Positions 14,230 to 25,366 of a stretch of DNA of 64,000 nt are shown here, piece by piece (position 1 is the first letter of the stretch; every line of letters starts with the position of its first letter). A program made the position numbers and the translations under genes. The DNA lies in the NCBI GenBank assembly GCA_001929475.1, contig LXFE01000211.1, positions 1 through 64,000 on the forward strand, given 5' to 3'. The notes below the pieces were generated by a model that was given only the letters and a program-made list of their open reading frames with translations, made no database searches and had not been told where the DNA came from. Source of the DNA: Neolecta irregularis DAH-3. Lineage: Eukaryota > Ascomycota > Neolectomycetes > Neolectales > Neolectaceae.

Positions 14230-16581
14230 ATGAGATGCACCTACCTTTTCCTTCTCCCACTTTTCGCACAATCCCTTGACCTTTCCCTACTGAAGTCGCA
14301 AACACAGGACCTCTTCTTTCACTCTTACGATTCTTACATCACCCATTCATATCCCAAAGATGAACTCAACCCTTTGACCTGTACCGGTCGTGGACCCAGT
14401 AGCAATGATGAGGATTACGCAACAAATGACGTGTGTGGTGACTACCTATTGACGTTGGTTGATGCATTGGATACATTAGCGGTACATGGATTGTCGGCAT
14501 TATGAGTCTGAAGTATAGATAATTGATCCTCCGCGCTTTCAAGAGGCTGTATACTTGGTCATTCGGGACCTCGATTTTGACAAGGACGTCAAAATACAGG
14601 TATTCGAGGGGACGATTCGGATCTTGGGTGGGTTGCTATCGGCGCATGCATATGCGAAAATTTTAATACCTGAGTATAAGGATGAGTTGATCATTCTTGC
14701 AATAGACTTTGCAGATCGTCTCTTGCCAGCATTTAATACACCCACAGGAATTCCGCACACTCGAGTCAATCTTAAATATGGTATGGCAAGGGTCGTGTTA
14801 AGCGAAACCTGTTCAGCGGCGGCTGGAAGTCTGATACTTGAGTTTGGCGAATTGAGCCGTGTTACAGGAAACCCCAAATATGAGGTTATCTGGTCTAGTT
14901 ATTTATCGCTTGACATCTAGAAACTAGCAAAAAAGGCGTTCTTTGCGATTTGGGACCGCAGGTCTGATATCAATTTGGTAGGAATTACAATCAATCCTCT
15001 GAACGGAGATTGGACAACAACTGCGACAGGCGTTGGTGCCGGAGTGGATTCGTTTTATGAGTATGCTTTGAAGGCATATATTGTGTTCGGTGATCCTGAC
15101 TACTATTCTGTTTGGACGATTTCTCTTCAATCGATACAGAAGCACATTATTGACCCTCAAATGGGATTCTATAAGTTCGTGGATGTCCGCAATGGGGAAT
15201 TGGCAACTGGTTTTATTGATAGTCTTTCAGCATTTTTCCCTGGCTTGCTTGTTCTGGATGGTCATATCAACCTAGCAGAACAAGGGTGGGAAGTATATGC
15301 TGCATTGTGGAAAAAATTCGGAGGCATACCTGAACGTTGGAATTTTGCAGACCGCAATATAGAACATTCGGGGTATCCACTTCGCCCGGAATTCATCGAG
15401 AGCACGTATTATCTTTACCAGGTATGACTTTCCATTTCTATGCTTATAGTAAGGCCACAAAAGATCCCAAATATTTGTATTTCGGTGAACGAATCTTGCA
15501 CGATTTAATAAATCGACGAGTAGAATGTGGAGTGGCGGGTGTCCAAGATCTTCTTAAAAACGAATTGGACGATCACATGGATTCCTACTTCCTTGGGGAG
15601 ACTTTGAAATATCTCTACCTCCTCTTTGATGCAGGTAAATGGACACAATTGACCTTGCTGAGATCAGAAAACCCCCTAAATAAAGATGATCGTGTAATTT
15701 TTACAACTGAAGGTCACCCCATTTGGCCTCGAAATAGTGATTATATTTCATATACTGTTTCCTGTCCTGTGTATAACAATCATCTTCGATATCCTCGTGA
15801 AGAAATGGTCTGGTACGTCATTGACGTTCCTCATGATTATATTCATGTTAATTCTGTATGCCCTGTCTTTCTCGACCAAGTAAGAATCAATCCAGCATAA
15901 ACAACTCTACATTAACTAATAAGGGTTTTCGTTTAACCTTTAGTGGGACCAAAGCTCCTGATAGTATTCAAACTAGAAATATAAAAGTTGTCATCGCTGC
16001 TTCTCTAGACGGTCAAACTATCGAGTTGAAGAATAGAAAGGGAAAATTGTATCTCACAAAAAGTATATCTTTGTTTCCTATTTCGACTGATAGCTTCAGT
16101 TGGAGACAATGTTGTTCCAAAAGATCACTCAGTATGGCTTCTACAAAGTCATTACTACCAGGAAAATATCCTCTCATTCAGTGAATCGAATTTTATCACG
16201 CTAACTGCAGAGAATATGTTCTACATCTGTACTGCATCAAGCACTCAGACCTTTCCAAGTGGCTCATTTCCTCTTCTGGTGTTCAATAACACAGCATGTT
16301 CGCCCCTTCCATACGACTTGATAAGGGATCATATTGTCGTCGTTAATCGGGGAGAATGCGATTTCTCTGTGAAGAGCAACAATGTCCTTGGTGCACGAAT
16401 GATTATTGTTACTGATCGAAATGATGTCTCGGGTAGAATAATTCCGCAGGTAGATCAAGGCAGGGTCCCATTAGTTCTATGCGGCGTTTTAGGGGATCTC
16501 GGCAATGTTATAGATATTGGTAGCAGGAAGAAAGCAATGTACGTAAAGGGACAGGAAGTTTGGAATCTGGTTGCCGAGTAA
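14230..16581 (+). CDS. mnl1: EDEM/Mnl1 ER alpha-1,2-mannosidase-like protein with PA domain (GH47)
   Basis: Six exons (14230-14481, 14519-14884, 14921-15421, 15454-15879, 15924-16062, 16094-16581), 723 residues. It starts with a signal peptide (MRCTYLFLLPLFAQS) and continues with GH47 features: SYDSYITHSYPKDELNPLTC, a LLTLVDALDTLA motif, GAGVDSFYEYALKAY, FFPGLLVLDG, LRPEFIESTYYLYQATKDP and the late ERMW-like region. The last exon is a protease-associated domain (FNNTACSPLP, VVNRGECDFSVKSNN), an arrangement found in EDEM3 and fungal Mnl1/Htm1. These proteins trim mannose from misfolded glycoproteins in the ER so that they are recognised for ERAD. It shares a very short divergent spacer with the DUF1115 gene. 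Confidence 0.92.
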
Positions 16582-17285
16582 AGTTTTGATTTGACTCATG
16601 TTACCGATCCTATCGTAGTTCCAGTCCAGTATCTATATGCACTGCTGATCCTCTAATCTGCTCAAAAACACCATGAGATGTTTATATAGAATGAAACCTA
16701 CGAACGGAATTATGAGAAATGGGAGGAGGCTCCAAGGGTGTGAATTTGTACATCTCTGCTGTATCGGTACGACTAATACGCTAGTGTAGTCAAATCGCAC
16801 AAAAATCCCTTGGCCTTACATCTCAGGCAAATTATGAAACAAAGACAAGCAAAACTATTGATTTACGCAGAAAGGTTCATTATTTCATCTTCAATCACAT
16901 GTTAGTAACAAGGAAAAAGGCTGTAGACATTCTGTTAAATCGTATGAAGCGTCCTATTTATGAATCGAAAAGAACTGTAAGCACCAAAATTTAGTGGTTC
17001 CCCGAACGTTACGAGTTGTTTCCCTTCTATTTGCATACTTTTTATAGGTTGACACCATTTTAGGGCAGCATTTTCGAATAACCAATTACAGGTGATTGTT
17101 CTAAATCCTGAAAAGCGCCGTGTTCAATGGGATCATTATAATACTGCCTGTGTTGTTTCATAGTTATCGCGGTAACCCGGGTTGTTCAACAAGTATATTG
17201 AGGTGAGGCTTATAAAACTACGTCATGTGAAAGTAGGGCTTATAGAGCAGGTGGGACCTTGTGTGACTTCGAATTTCTCCTAACC
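16582..17285. other. Intergenic, no gene recognised
   Basis: About 700 bp between convergent-free tandem + strand genes. No open frame with a recognisable motif and no repeat seen; probably the 3' UTR of the mannosidase and promoter of the next gene. Confidence 0.5.
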
Positions 17286-18401
17286 ATGTTACACTCTCAG
17301 TCAGCTGGTGAGCGCCCACGAAGAAGCTCAGCCTCTACTCGAATTTGTACCATAATTGCGGGTGCCTTGGCAGGCTTGCTGCTCTTAAGTTTATTTGGGA
17401 CTAGCTTGGTCTCTCAGACTTACATGGAACACGTACGATGTGTGCTGAGTACTGTTTTAAATGGGAAGGCAATGAATAAAGAATACATTCCAGGAAATTC
17501 ATATGATGGGAACCAGTTATTCGTCGTCAAAGGCGGTCGAATCGCAGTCAAAGGCCAGTACGACATCACCAATAGACGAGGGATCCAAATCGAACACCGG
17601 GGAAATGTCAATGTCATTGAAGCAGATGTCGATAATGTAGAAGTTGAGTTCTCCATTTCGGTTAGCGAAGAGGATCTCAAGAAGCAGATTCACATCTCGG
17701 CAGAAAACGACAACGAATTGATTACCATAACCTTACCGGCATGAATCGAAAGCCTGCGCTCTGTACTGATGATATAGCAAGTCTGGAAAAAACATTGTAG
17801 CATCACGACTATAACTAGTATTCGCATTCCGAAAGGGAAGATTCTTGATGCGGTCGATATTGATTTACCTATCTTTGACATACTTTTCGACGATGTCAAC
17901 GCTGAAATCAAAGAGTTGGGAATCAGAGCTGCCGAAGGAGACGTGGCTTTTGATTCCAAAAACCTTGAGACTGACCATATCGGAATTGACGTGAATGTCG
18001 GTACTATCCGGGGTAATTATAAGACTTCGCGGCTTTCAGCATCCACGAGGGTTGGAGACATTGATCTGAATCTTGAAGTTTTCGGCAAGGATGCAGAGAT
18101 CAAGACCAGTGTTGCCACTGGAAGTTCTCATCTTCACGTCTCAAAATCTCATGACACGAGGAATATCAAGTCGAAGCATGTCGCCTACAATGGGTCTATC
18201 ACCTTATATTACCCTAAAACCTGGGAAGGCAAAGTTCGTGCACAAACAAATGTCGGACGAGTCAGTTTCAGTGATCAGATTCAAGTCACTAAACAAAAGA
18301 GCGATGTGGTAAAGGATGATAAAGAAGGTCTGAAGGGCAATGGACAAAGCTTATTGCATGTCCAAACAGACGTAGGCGAAATTGTAGTTGACCTGGAGTG
18401 A
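17286..18401 (+). CDS. Membrane-anchored beta-solenoid/adhesin-like protein (DUF4097-like)
   Basis: Two exons (17286-17738, 17778-18401), 358 residues. A basic N-terminus and one strong membrane segment (IIAGALAGLLLLSLFGTSLV) suggest a type II membrane protein. The rest alternates short beta strands with repeated GD/GT/G(V/T)I turns (GRIAVKGQYD, DVNVGTIRGNYK, VGDIDLNLEVFG, TDVGEIVVDLE), the pattern of DUF4097/DUF4098 'putative adhesin' beta-solenoids found in many fungal membrane proteins. Function is unknown. The intron 17739-17777 has a GC donor (CCG|GCATGA) and a TACTGAT branch site; splicing bypasses an immediate stop and gives LPQVWKKHCSITTITSIRIP, which resumes the pattern. Confidence 0.65.
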
Positions 18402-18562
18402 TTGTTATTATATATCAATGTACTGTAACCCAAAGTTCTAAATGGGAGTTATTGGTTGATCTTAGTCTGGAAATCGCTATTAACCAAAGCGGCTCTGCTA
18501 TCACGATCGTTTGTACGCCACGCCGATCGTGTGACTCACATCCACCGTAAACTCACTTCGAC

Positions 18563-20745
18563 ATGATCAATCGGATAACTACCCGCTCTTCTCTCCGGAG
18601 TAACTACCTCCTCAGGCGGGATATATCCGCACATTCGCCCAAGGCTGGAACTTTTTTGTATGTTTGAGGGAACATTACCTGTTGTTTATACATAGACCTC
18701 GGCCGAATCCGGCACCATCCTTCAATCCCAGACCGCTCACTGAGGAGCCAAAGGTGCCTCTATATCCGCTCAGAAAATTCCAGCAGCTTGAATTTGATGA
18801 TTCGTATGATTCAAGTGTGAATTACGTCTTATGCTAAGCTTCGTCGGATTATCAGGTGGCCAAATCTTCCACGAAATGATGCTTCGGCAAGGAGTCAAGC
18901 ATATCTGTATGTTGTCTGATGTCCCAATGCCTCCCTGAAGAGATAGTTGGCTATCCAGGTGGCGCTATTCTGCCCGTGTTCGATGCGATTTATAACTCGA
19001 AACATTTTGATTTTATTTTACCCCGCCATGAACAGGGCGCCGGCCATATGGCTGAAGGCTATGCTAGAGCTTCCGGAAAACCTGGTGTTGTACTTGTAAC
19101 TTCTGGACCGGGTGCTACCAATGTCGTTACTCCAATGCAAGACGCTCTCAGTGACGGGACCCCTATTGTCGTATTCTGTGGTCAAGTACCCACTAGCGCA
19201 ATCGGTACAGATGCCTTTCAAGAAGCTGATGTCATCGGCATCTCAAGAGCTTGTACCAAATGGAACGTCATGGTGAAAGATATCGCAGAGCTTCCTCGAC
19301 GAATCAATGAGGCTTTCGAGATTGCTACGTCTGGAAGACCTGGTCCAGTTTTGGTGGATCTACCAAAAGATATCACTGCTGGGATTCTTAGACACCCAAT
19401 TCCGACTCGTTCAGCTATCCCATCTTATCCAGGATCGATAGCTGCTCGAGTGCAACAAGCCTATCTTGCTATTCACTTGAGGAAAGTCGCAAAGCTAATT
19501 GAAATTTCCAAAAAACCGGTTATTTATGCTGGTCAGGGGATGCTCTCCCGTCCTGAAGGTCCTAAATTACTACATCAACTGTCCGAGCAGGCGCAAATTC
19601 CGGTCACAACGACTCTACAAGGGTTGGGGGCGTTCGATGAACTTGACGAGAAAAGTTTACATATGCTTGGAATGCACGGCTCAGCATATGCTAATCTGGC
19701 CATGCAAGAAGCTGATTTGATCCTTGCTCTTGGCGCACGGTTTGATGACCGAGTAACAGGAAACTTGACAAGTATGTTCACCGTCAGAAAATCAAGATTT
19801 TGATGTGCAGAATTTGCACCCCAAGCTCGTGCTGCTGCTCTTGAGAATCGTGGTGGAATCGTGCATTTTGAGATCATGCCGAAAAACATCAATAAAGTGG
19901 TCGAAGCTACCGAAGCAATCGAAGGAGATGTTATTGAAAATCTCTCTTTTCTTCTTCCACTGGTTAAGCAAATACCCGAGAGAAAAGCTTGGTTCGATCA
20001 AATTAGAGCCTGGAAAAAAGAATTCCCATTTACTTACGATCCGGCAACCGATGTGCAAAGGATAAAGCCTCAAAGCGTCATCGAAGAGCTTTCCAGACAA
20101 ACAGAGAATATCAAAGAAAATGTTTTAATAACTACTGGAGTCGGACAACATCAGTACCTTGCATGGCTAGAAATGAGTTAATTTTATAGAATGTGGGCCG
20201 CTCAGCACTACCGATGGCGATATCCACGCACGATGATAACCAGTGGCGGGTTAGGAACCATGGGGTATGGCCTTCCGTCGGCTATTGGCGCAAAAGTCGC
20301 TCGCCCTGACGCCATTGTTGTGGACATTGATGGAGATGCAAGTTTTAGTATGACTGCTATGGAACTTGTACGTCTATTTCATTAATACTTACTGATCAGT
20401 CAGCAAACAGCCTCTCAGTTCAACATCAAAGTAAAAGTTCTTGTCTTGAATAATGAGTTTCAGGGCATGGTGCAACAGTGGCAAGATCTCTTTTATGAAC
20501 AAAGATACAGTCATACGCGACAAGTCAATCCTGATTTTATCAAATTAGCCGAAAGCATGGGTGTCAAAGGTATCCGTCTTGAAAGACCGGAAGACTTGGA
20601 AAGTAAGATGAAAGAGTTCCTCGAATATAATGATGGTCCAATCCTCATGGAAGCGGTCGTCCATCGCGGAGAGCATGTATATCCCATGGTTCCAGCGGGC
20701 AGAGCTCTTCATGAATTTGTTGTTCACGGCATGCCTATGACTTGA
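18563..20745 (+). CDS. ilv2: Acetolactate synthase catalytic subunit, mitochondrial
   Basis: Seven exons (18563-18657, 18696-18803, 18839-18906, 18947-19771, 19811-20153, 20190-20367, 20404-20745), 652 residues. It makes acetolactate or acetohydroxybutyrate from pyruvate with ThDP, Mg and FAD: the first common step of branched-chain amino-acid synthesis. The N-terminus ([19 protein letters not shown]) is Arg/Ser-rich and acid-free, a mitochondrial presequence. Seen in order: [28 protein letters not shown], the catalytic Glu in [71 protein letters not shown] and the ThDP signature [12 protein letters not shown] through [13 protein letters not shown]. All introns are 35-40 nt GT-AG. Confidence 0.96.
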
Positions 20746-21007
20746 ATGCTTTCTAACTGTAAGGAAGTCTAAAACAAAAGTGATTGGGTCGCGTTGAACA
20801 TTGAGGGACTTAAATACCTTGAAAATACGGGATACTTTGGCACGAAAGGTGTGACTATTTTGCGACGAATGTATCTTGCAGGTGTTTATTTTGTGTAATA
20901 TTTTGATGGTTGAAAGAGCGATATATCCGAGGCCCCCCTTAACATGAACTGGAGAAGTCTTCCTAAACCTTTGCATTTAACAAACTCAATATTTTTCCTC
21001 TACTACG

Positions 21008-22823
21008 ATGGCTGAAGATACTGTCCCTTTCGTCTCTTCCCTTGCAGACATTTACAGCCATGACATCCTCAAAGCTCAAGAATATCGGTGGAATTCAGTG
21101 ATACAAAAGTTCGTGGAACTATACAGCAAAGAACCAGATTTCCTCGTTCGCTCCCCTGGTCGCGTGAACCTTATAGTATGATCAAGTTGTATACTTTGTT
21201 ACTGATAAGGAAAGGGGGAACATATAGATTACAGCGATTTTGGTGTGCTTCCTATGGCGATTAGTGCGATACGTTTCATGATTCGGAAGTTTACATTTAG
21301 TTCCCGACATTTTGATTGCATTCAAAGTTGAAAAATCAAGCGATCAGATCCAACTTCACAATACGAATCCGCGATTCAAACATTGCCAATGGGATGTCTT
21401 GTCCCATGACATCGACGCGGACAAGCTCGAATGGAGTAATTACATTAAAGCTGGTTTTGTTAAAGCAATGAATGGCGGATCCAGCGTAGGGATGAAGTGC
21501 CTAGTCGACGGATCTATTCCAACTGGTGCTGGATTGAGTTCTTCGGCTGCAGTTATTTGTTCTTCTGCACTCAGTTGTTTGATCGCCAATGGAGAACGTA
21601 AAATTGACAAAAGACGTTTGGTAGATATGGCTATTGTAGCAGAAAAACTTGTGGGAGTTAATACTGGCGGGTATACTGCGGCCGGGCTGACGAACGATGG
21701 AAGCTGACTTTCAGGATGGACCAAAGTGCCAGTGTATTTGGAGATATTGGTTCAGCATTGTACATCTCTTTCTTAATGACTCTTGATTGACCAGCAGATA
21801 TATTGAATTTTATCCAAGTTTAAAAGTCCAGACGGTCACATTTCCAGCTACGCAGCCCGAGAGTATCATTACCGGTGTCTTGTCCTTCTGAGATGTAGTG
21901 GTTTTCGTTATTGCCAACACTCTTGTCAATGCAGATAAACATGATACTGCCCCTACTAACTATAACCTTCGCGTCGTAGAAACGACTTTAGCCGCCCAGA
22001 TCCTTGGATGCTCCTTAAAGCTAGGAACTCTGCATTCTCGAAATGGATTTGGCGGTACCCTACGCGAGATTTTCGACCGATTCTTTTATAATAACGACGA
22101 ACCTCATATCGAAGAGATACGGAAGCTGGAAATCATGTGCGAGAAGGTGAAGGAAATATTCCCGCAGACTGACGGATACACCCACGAAGAGGCAGCACGT
22201 ATGCTTAGAGTCAGCAAGGAGGAACTGATAGAGAAATACATGACCAAGTTTCCTAGTGTGTTCATTTTAATCTACTTGAGATGATTACTAATTTGTGTAG
22301 TCCGAGCAGAAAGTTTCCAGCTCCGCAACAGGGCGCTTCATGTCTTTTCAGAAGCTCGTCGAGTCCTTCAGTTCAAAGCTTTGCTTTTAACTCGTCCGAA
22401 TGAAAACAAACACGAATTGGTTAAACAGCTTGGCAAAGTCATGAATGAGAGCCAGGACAGTTGCCGTAATCTCTACAATTGTTCTTGTCCTGAAATCGAC
22501 GAAATTATAAGTATCGCTAGAAAGAATGGAGCTGTTGGGTCGAGGCTGACAGGTATTACCCTTTGTGTAGATATTTTATTCACATTTCAGGCGCAGGATG
22601 GGGAGGTTGCACTGTATCGTTACTCCCTAAAAATCGCCTGGAAGAGTTCACAGCTTCTCTTGTTGAAGGATACTATAGGAAGAGGTTTCCAGGCCTTACA
22701 AATGAACAGCTGAAAGATGCTTTCGTTCCAACGCAACCAGGAAAAGGAAGTGCTGTTTTCCAAGTCTGCAAGTATGACTCTGGAAAGTCGTCGGGAACTG
22801 GGATTTTCTATAATATGCAATAA
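21008..22823 (+). CDS. gal1: Galactokinase
   Basis: Eight exons (21008-21175, 21215-21263, 21301-21670, 21715-21759, 21798-21862, 21899-22255, 22301-22552, 22591-22823), 512 residues. It phosphorylates galactose with ATP, the entry step of the Leloir pathway. GHMP-kinase motifs are all present once spliced: RVNLIGEHIDYSDFG (galactokinase signature), the phosphate-binding loop PTGAGLSSSAAV, the catalytic-Asp region NTGGMDQSASVFG and LTGAGWGGCTVSLLP. The intact SSSAA loop argues for an active kinase rather than a Gal3-like sensor. No GAL7 or GAL10 homologue is nearby, so this is not a GAL cluster. The intron at 21863-21898 was chosen over a nested 24-nt alternative because it has a normal size and gives QPEMVFVIANTLV. 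Confidence 0.94.
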
Positions 22824-23088
22824 CAATCCGGTGTTGCCTCCTCTGAAATTTTGAAGATGGCGTGGTTCTTTGTGATTAAGCCACCATAATTTATCGACAT
22901 ACTTTCTAACGAGCTCCGATCGATACATGGGTCTATTTTTGATATAGGTCCTTCAGCTATCTGGATATATATTTAAGCGCTATGAAAGTGCGATTCACGC
23001 TTGATCATGTGAATGGCTTAGAATCATGAGAGAGGCAAGGTTTGCCAAAAACATTTCAACCATCTGCAAACCACCACACCGAACCTTT

Positions 23089-24177
23089 ATGTCATCAAAC
23101 ATGTCAGCCTCTGATGTCCGTCTTTACTTTGGACCAAACCTCCCACGAGATAGTAACTGGGACTATCTTGCCAGTGGGCTGATATCGTCTAGCCGAACGA
23201 ACCGATGTTGAGCGCCTTTTCAAGGGATACGGCGATGTTCGAGAAGTTAAGCTCATGTCTGGCTATGGTTTTGTCGAATTCTCTGATCCGCGAGATGCAA
23301 AGGATGCCGTAAATGGTTTGTCTCCTTGCACACATTCCTTCTGAAATCTTTTAGATTTCAGTATGGCTTTGGATAGCACCGACGCACTAATGTCTCTAGG
23401 AGATGGAAAGGAATTTCGAGGTGAGAGGTTAGTGTTTCACTTTCTTGCTCCCAGTTGACTTTTGCAGAATAAACGTTGAATTTGCTCGAGCTTCTCGACG
23501 ACGAGAATATGACGAGCGAGGCCCGCCTAGAGAACGCGAGAGTCGATTTCCCAGGCCCCGGCGAACTGGGAATCGTGTCCTTATAGAAGGGCTATCTCCA
23601 GAAACAAGCTGGCAGGCAAGTTTCAGGGTGGGTCTTTTATCTAACAAGCTAGGACTTGAAGGACTTCATGCGTGAGGCAGGCGAAGTTACCTTCTCTGAT
23701 GTCCCTCGTGATCGTGATGGGCGAGGGTAATTTAGATTTGCCTGTCTACAACTCTACTAACTTTCTTCAGTGTTGTTGAGTATGATACTGCTGATGATAT
23801 GAAGAAGGCTATTGAAACTCTCCACGGAAAGGAGTGCAAGGGCATTGTCATTAGTGTCAAGGAAGATCCGGTATGTGACATTCTATATCAAGGTCTCGTA
23901 TCTAACATAATTCTAGAATCCGCTGGATGACCCGCCGTTTAGCTCTAGAGTTCAACGAGAGGACCGATTTGGCGGCGGCCGAGGAGGTTATTCTCGAGAC
24001 CGCTCTCCTCGACGCGACTATGGCCGGCGAGACTATGACCGAGGAAGCTATCGACGAGAAGAGCATTCTTCTCGACGGGACGATTCGTATTCTGCTCGCC
24101 GAGATGAGTACCCTCCTTCCCGAAGAGACGATGGATACTCTGACGACAGAGGTCGACGAGAGGATTACCGAAGCTAA
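23089..24177 (+). CDS. srp2: SR-type splicing protein with two RRMs (Srp2-like)
   Basis: Eight exons (23089-23152, 23193-23315, 23355-23360, 23403-23427, 23468-23615, 23653-23726, 23771-23870, 23917-24177), 266 residues. RRM1 has RLYFG and [17 protein letters not shown]; the linker PRPRRTGNR leads to RRM2 ([20 protein letters not shown]) with the SWQDLKD heptapeptide typical of SR-protein pseudo-RRMs; the C-terminus is an RS/RDD-rich tail. The domain order and linker resemble fission-yeast Srp2, a nuclear splicing and mRNA-export factor. The third exon is only 6 nt (ATTTCA); including it yields AVNDFNGKEF, matching the family. Intron 23616-23652 has a perfect GC donor (CAG|GCAAGT). The ATG at 23101 is an equally possible start. 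Confidence 0.92.
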
Positions 24178-25366
24178 GCTTCAATTTTGGTCAAGTCTGG
24201 TGAATGCTCTTGAAACTACGAGCTCCCCTCTGACGATCCATAACAATATAGTTTCCTGTCTCCCTGTGTTACTTCCCATTTGTATCCTGCTGGCTTAATT
24301 CCTGAATCGATACTGTGCTATTTCTTCGGTCCGCGGTAGTGATGGCCTCACACGTACGACTTCAACGTGGCTCAACTTTATCCGTTAGATTCCTTGGAGC
24401 TATGTCCGAGATTTCGCCTTGTTTCCTTATTTTTTGACTTTTGTGAGATCAGACTGGCTGTCGCTACACTTTTGATCTTGCTCGATTAACGTGCGACTGC
24501 AGTTGCATCAGACGATTTCGCTTTCCGCGGTCCTTCAACGGGAAAAAGTCCCAGTGTAAACCTCCTCGCTCGATCTACTCCTTCCTCTGTTTTTTTCTGC
24601 TGTTGGTCGTTGTTGGTCTGACTATCCCCTCGTTGGTGATTGGCAATTTTCGATTGGTAGCACCTAGCGTCTCTCACAAGCCTGAATTCGAATCAAGACA
24701 CATCGCTGTAAATGATCTTGGAGAAACCCTTATCGGTAGCTGTGTGAACCTGGGTTTGAGATTTGTGACTTTGAAGGGAAGAGCTTCCATTTTGCTCAAT
24801 CAGTTCAACGAAACTGGTTACTTCAGTGATCCCGGTCAATTTAAATTCAGCGCCAATCCGCCAACGAACGCTATTAATGCGTTTGGGCTCTTCTCTAACG
24901 AAGGGTGTTCTTCTATCTAGATGCTTCTGACTGTCAAAGCATGGTAGTTTAACCGGACAGCGATTTGTAGAATCCAACTGGTATGCTTGCATTAATACAT
25001 CAACCAAGGCCATGCAAATGTGGTGGGATAGTACAAACAGGTTGAGCTGTGCTATCATAGTTCTGTGGACTTATTAGTGCGATTGTTCCTACTGAACAGC
25101 AATTTGGAGATCATGTGCGACTTTATAAGGTAATATTCAATATCTGGAATTCTTTGTATCCTTACAACCATAGAAATTATTTCCAACTAGGTCTCTGACT
25201 CCAATGAAATGGCCCTATACTCATACCCGGTCATTTCCTATCGTGGAGATCCTCGAATTTGATAACGCTCTGTTTGTCAGCCACAACCCCAATTTCCCTG
25301 TTGACGCCAACAAACATATCCGCCTGTTGACACCAACAAGCGCGTTCCCGCAGACACTATTGTCTG
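24178..25366. other. Intergenic, no gene confidently recognised
   Basis: About 1.2 kb. A + strand frame of 105 codons (24603-24920) begins with a hydrophobic stretch, but no motif or splice partner was found. A second fragment around 25190-25370 runs up to the transporter gene and could be its leader or an unrecognised 5' exon. Confidence 0.4.

Noticed and set aside
21875-21898. A 24-nt intron in the galactokinase gene
   Set aside because: A donor 12 nt upstream gives a normal 36-nt intron (21863-21898) and a better protein join.
10076-24177. A possible metabolic gene cluster (AMP deaminase, ilv2, gal1)
   Set aside because: The pathways are unrelated and there is no shared regulator, so the adjacency looks accidental.
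24603-24920. A + strand 105-codon frame with a hydrophobic start
   Set aside because: No family resemblance and no splice partner; the opposite strand is equally open.
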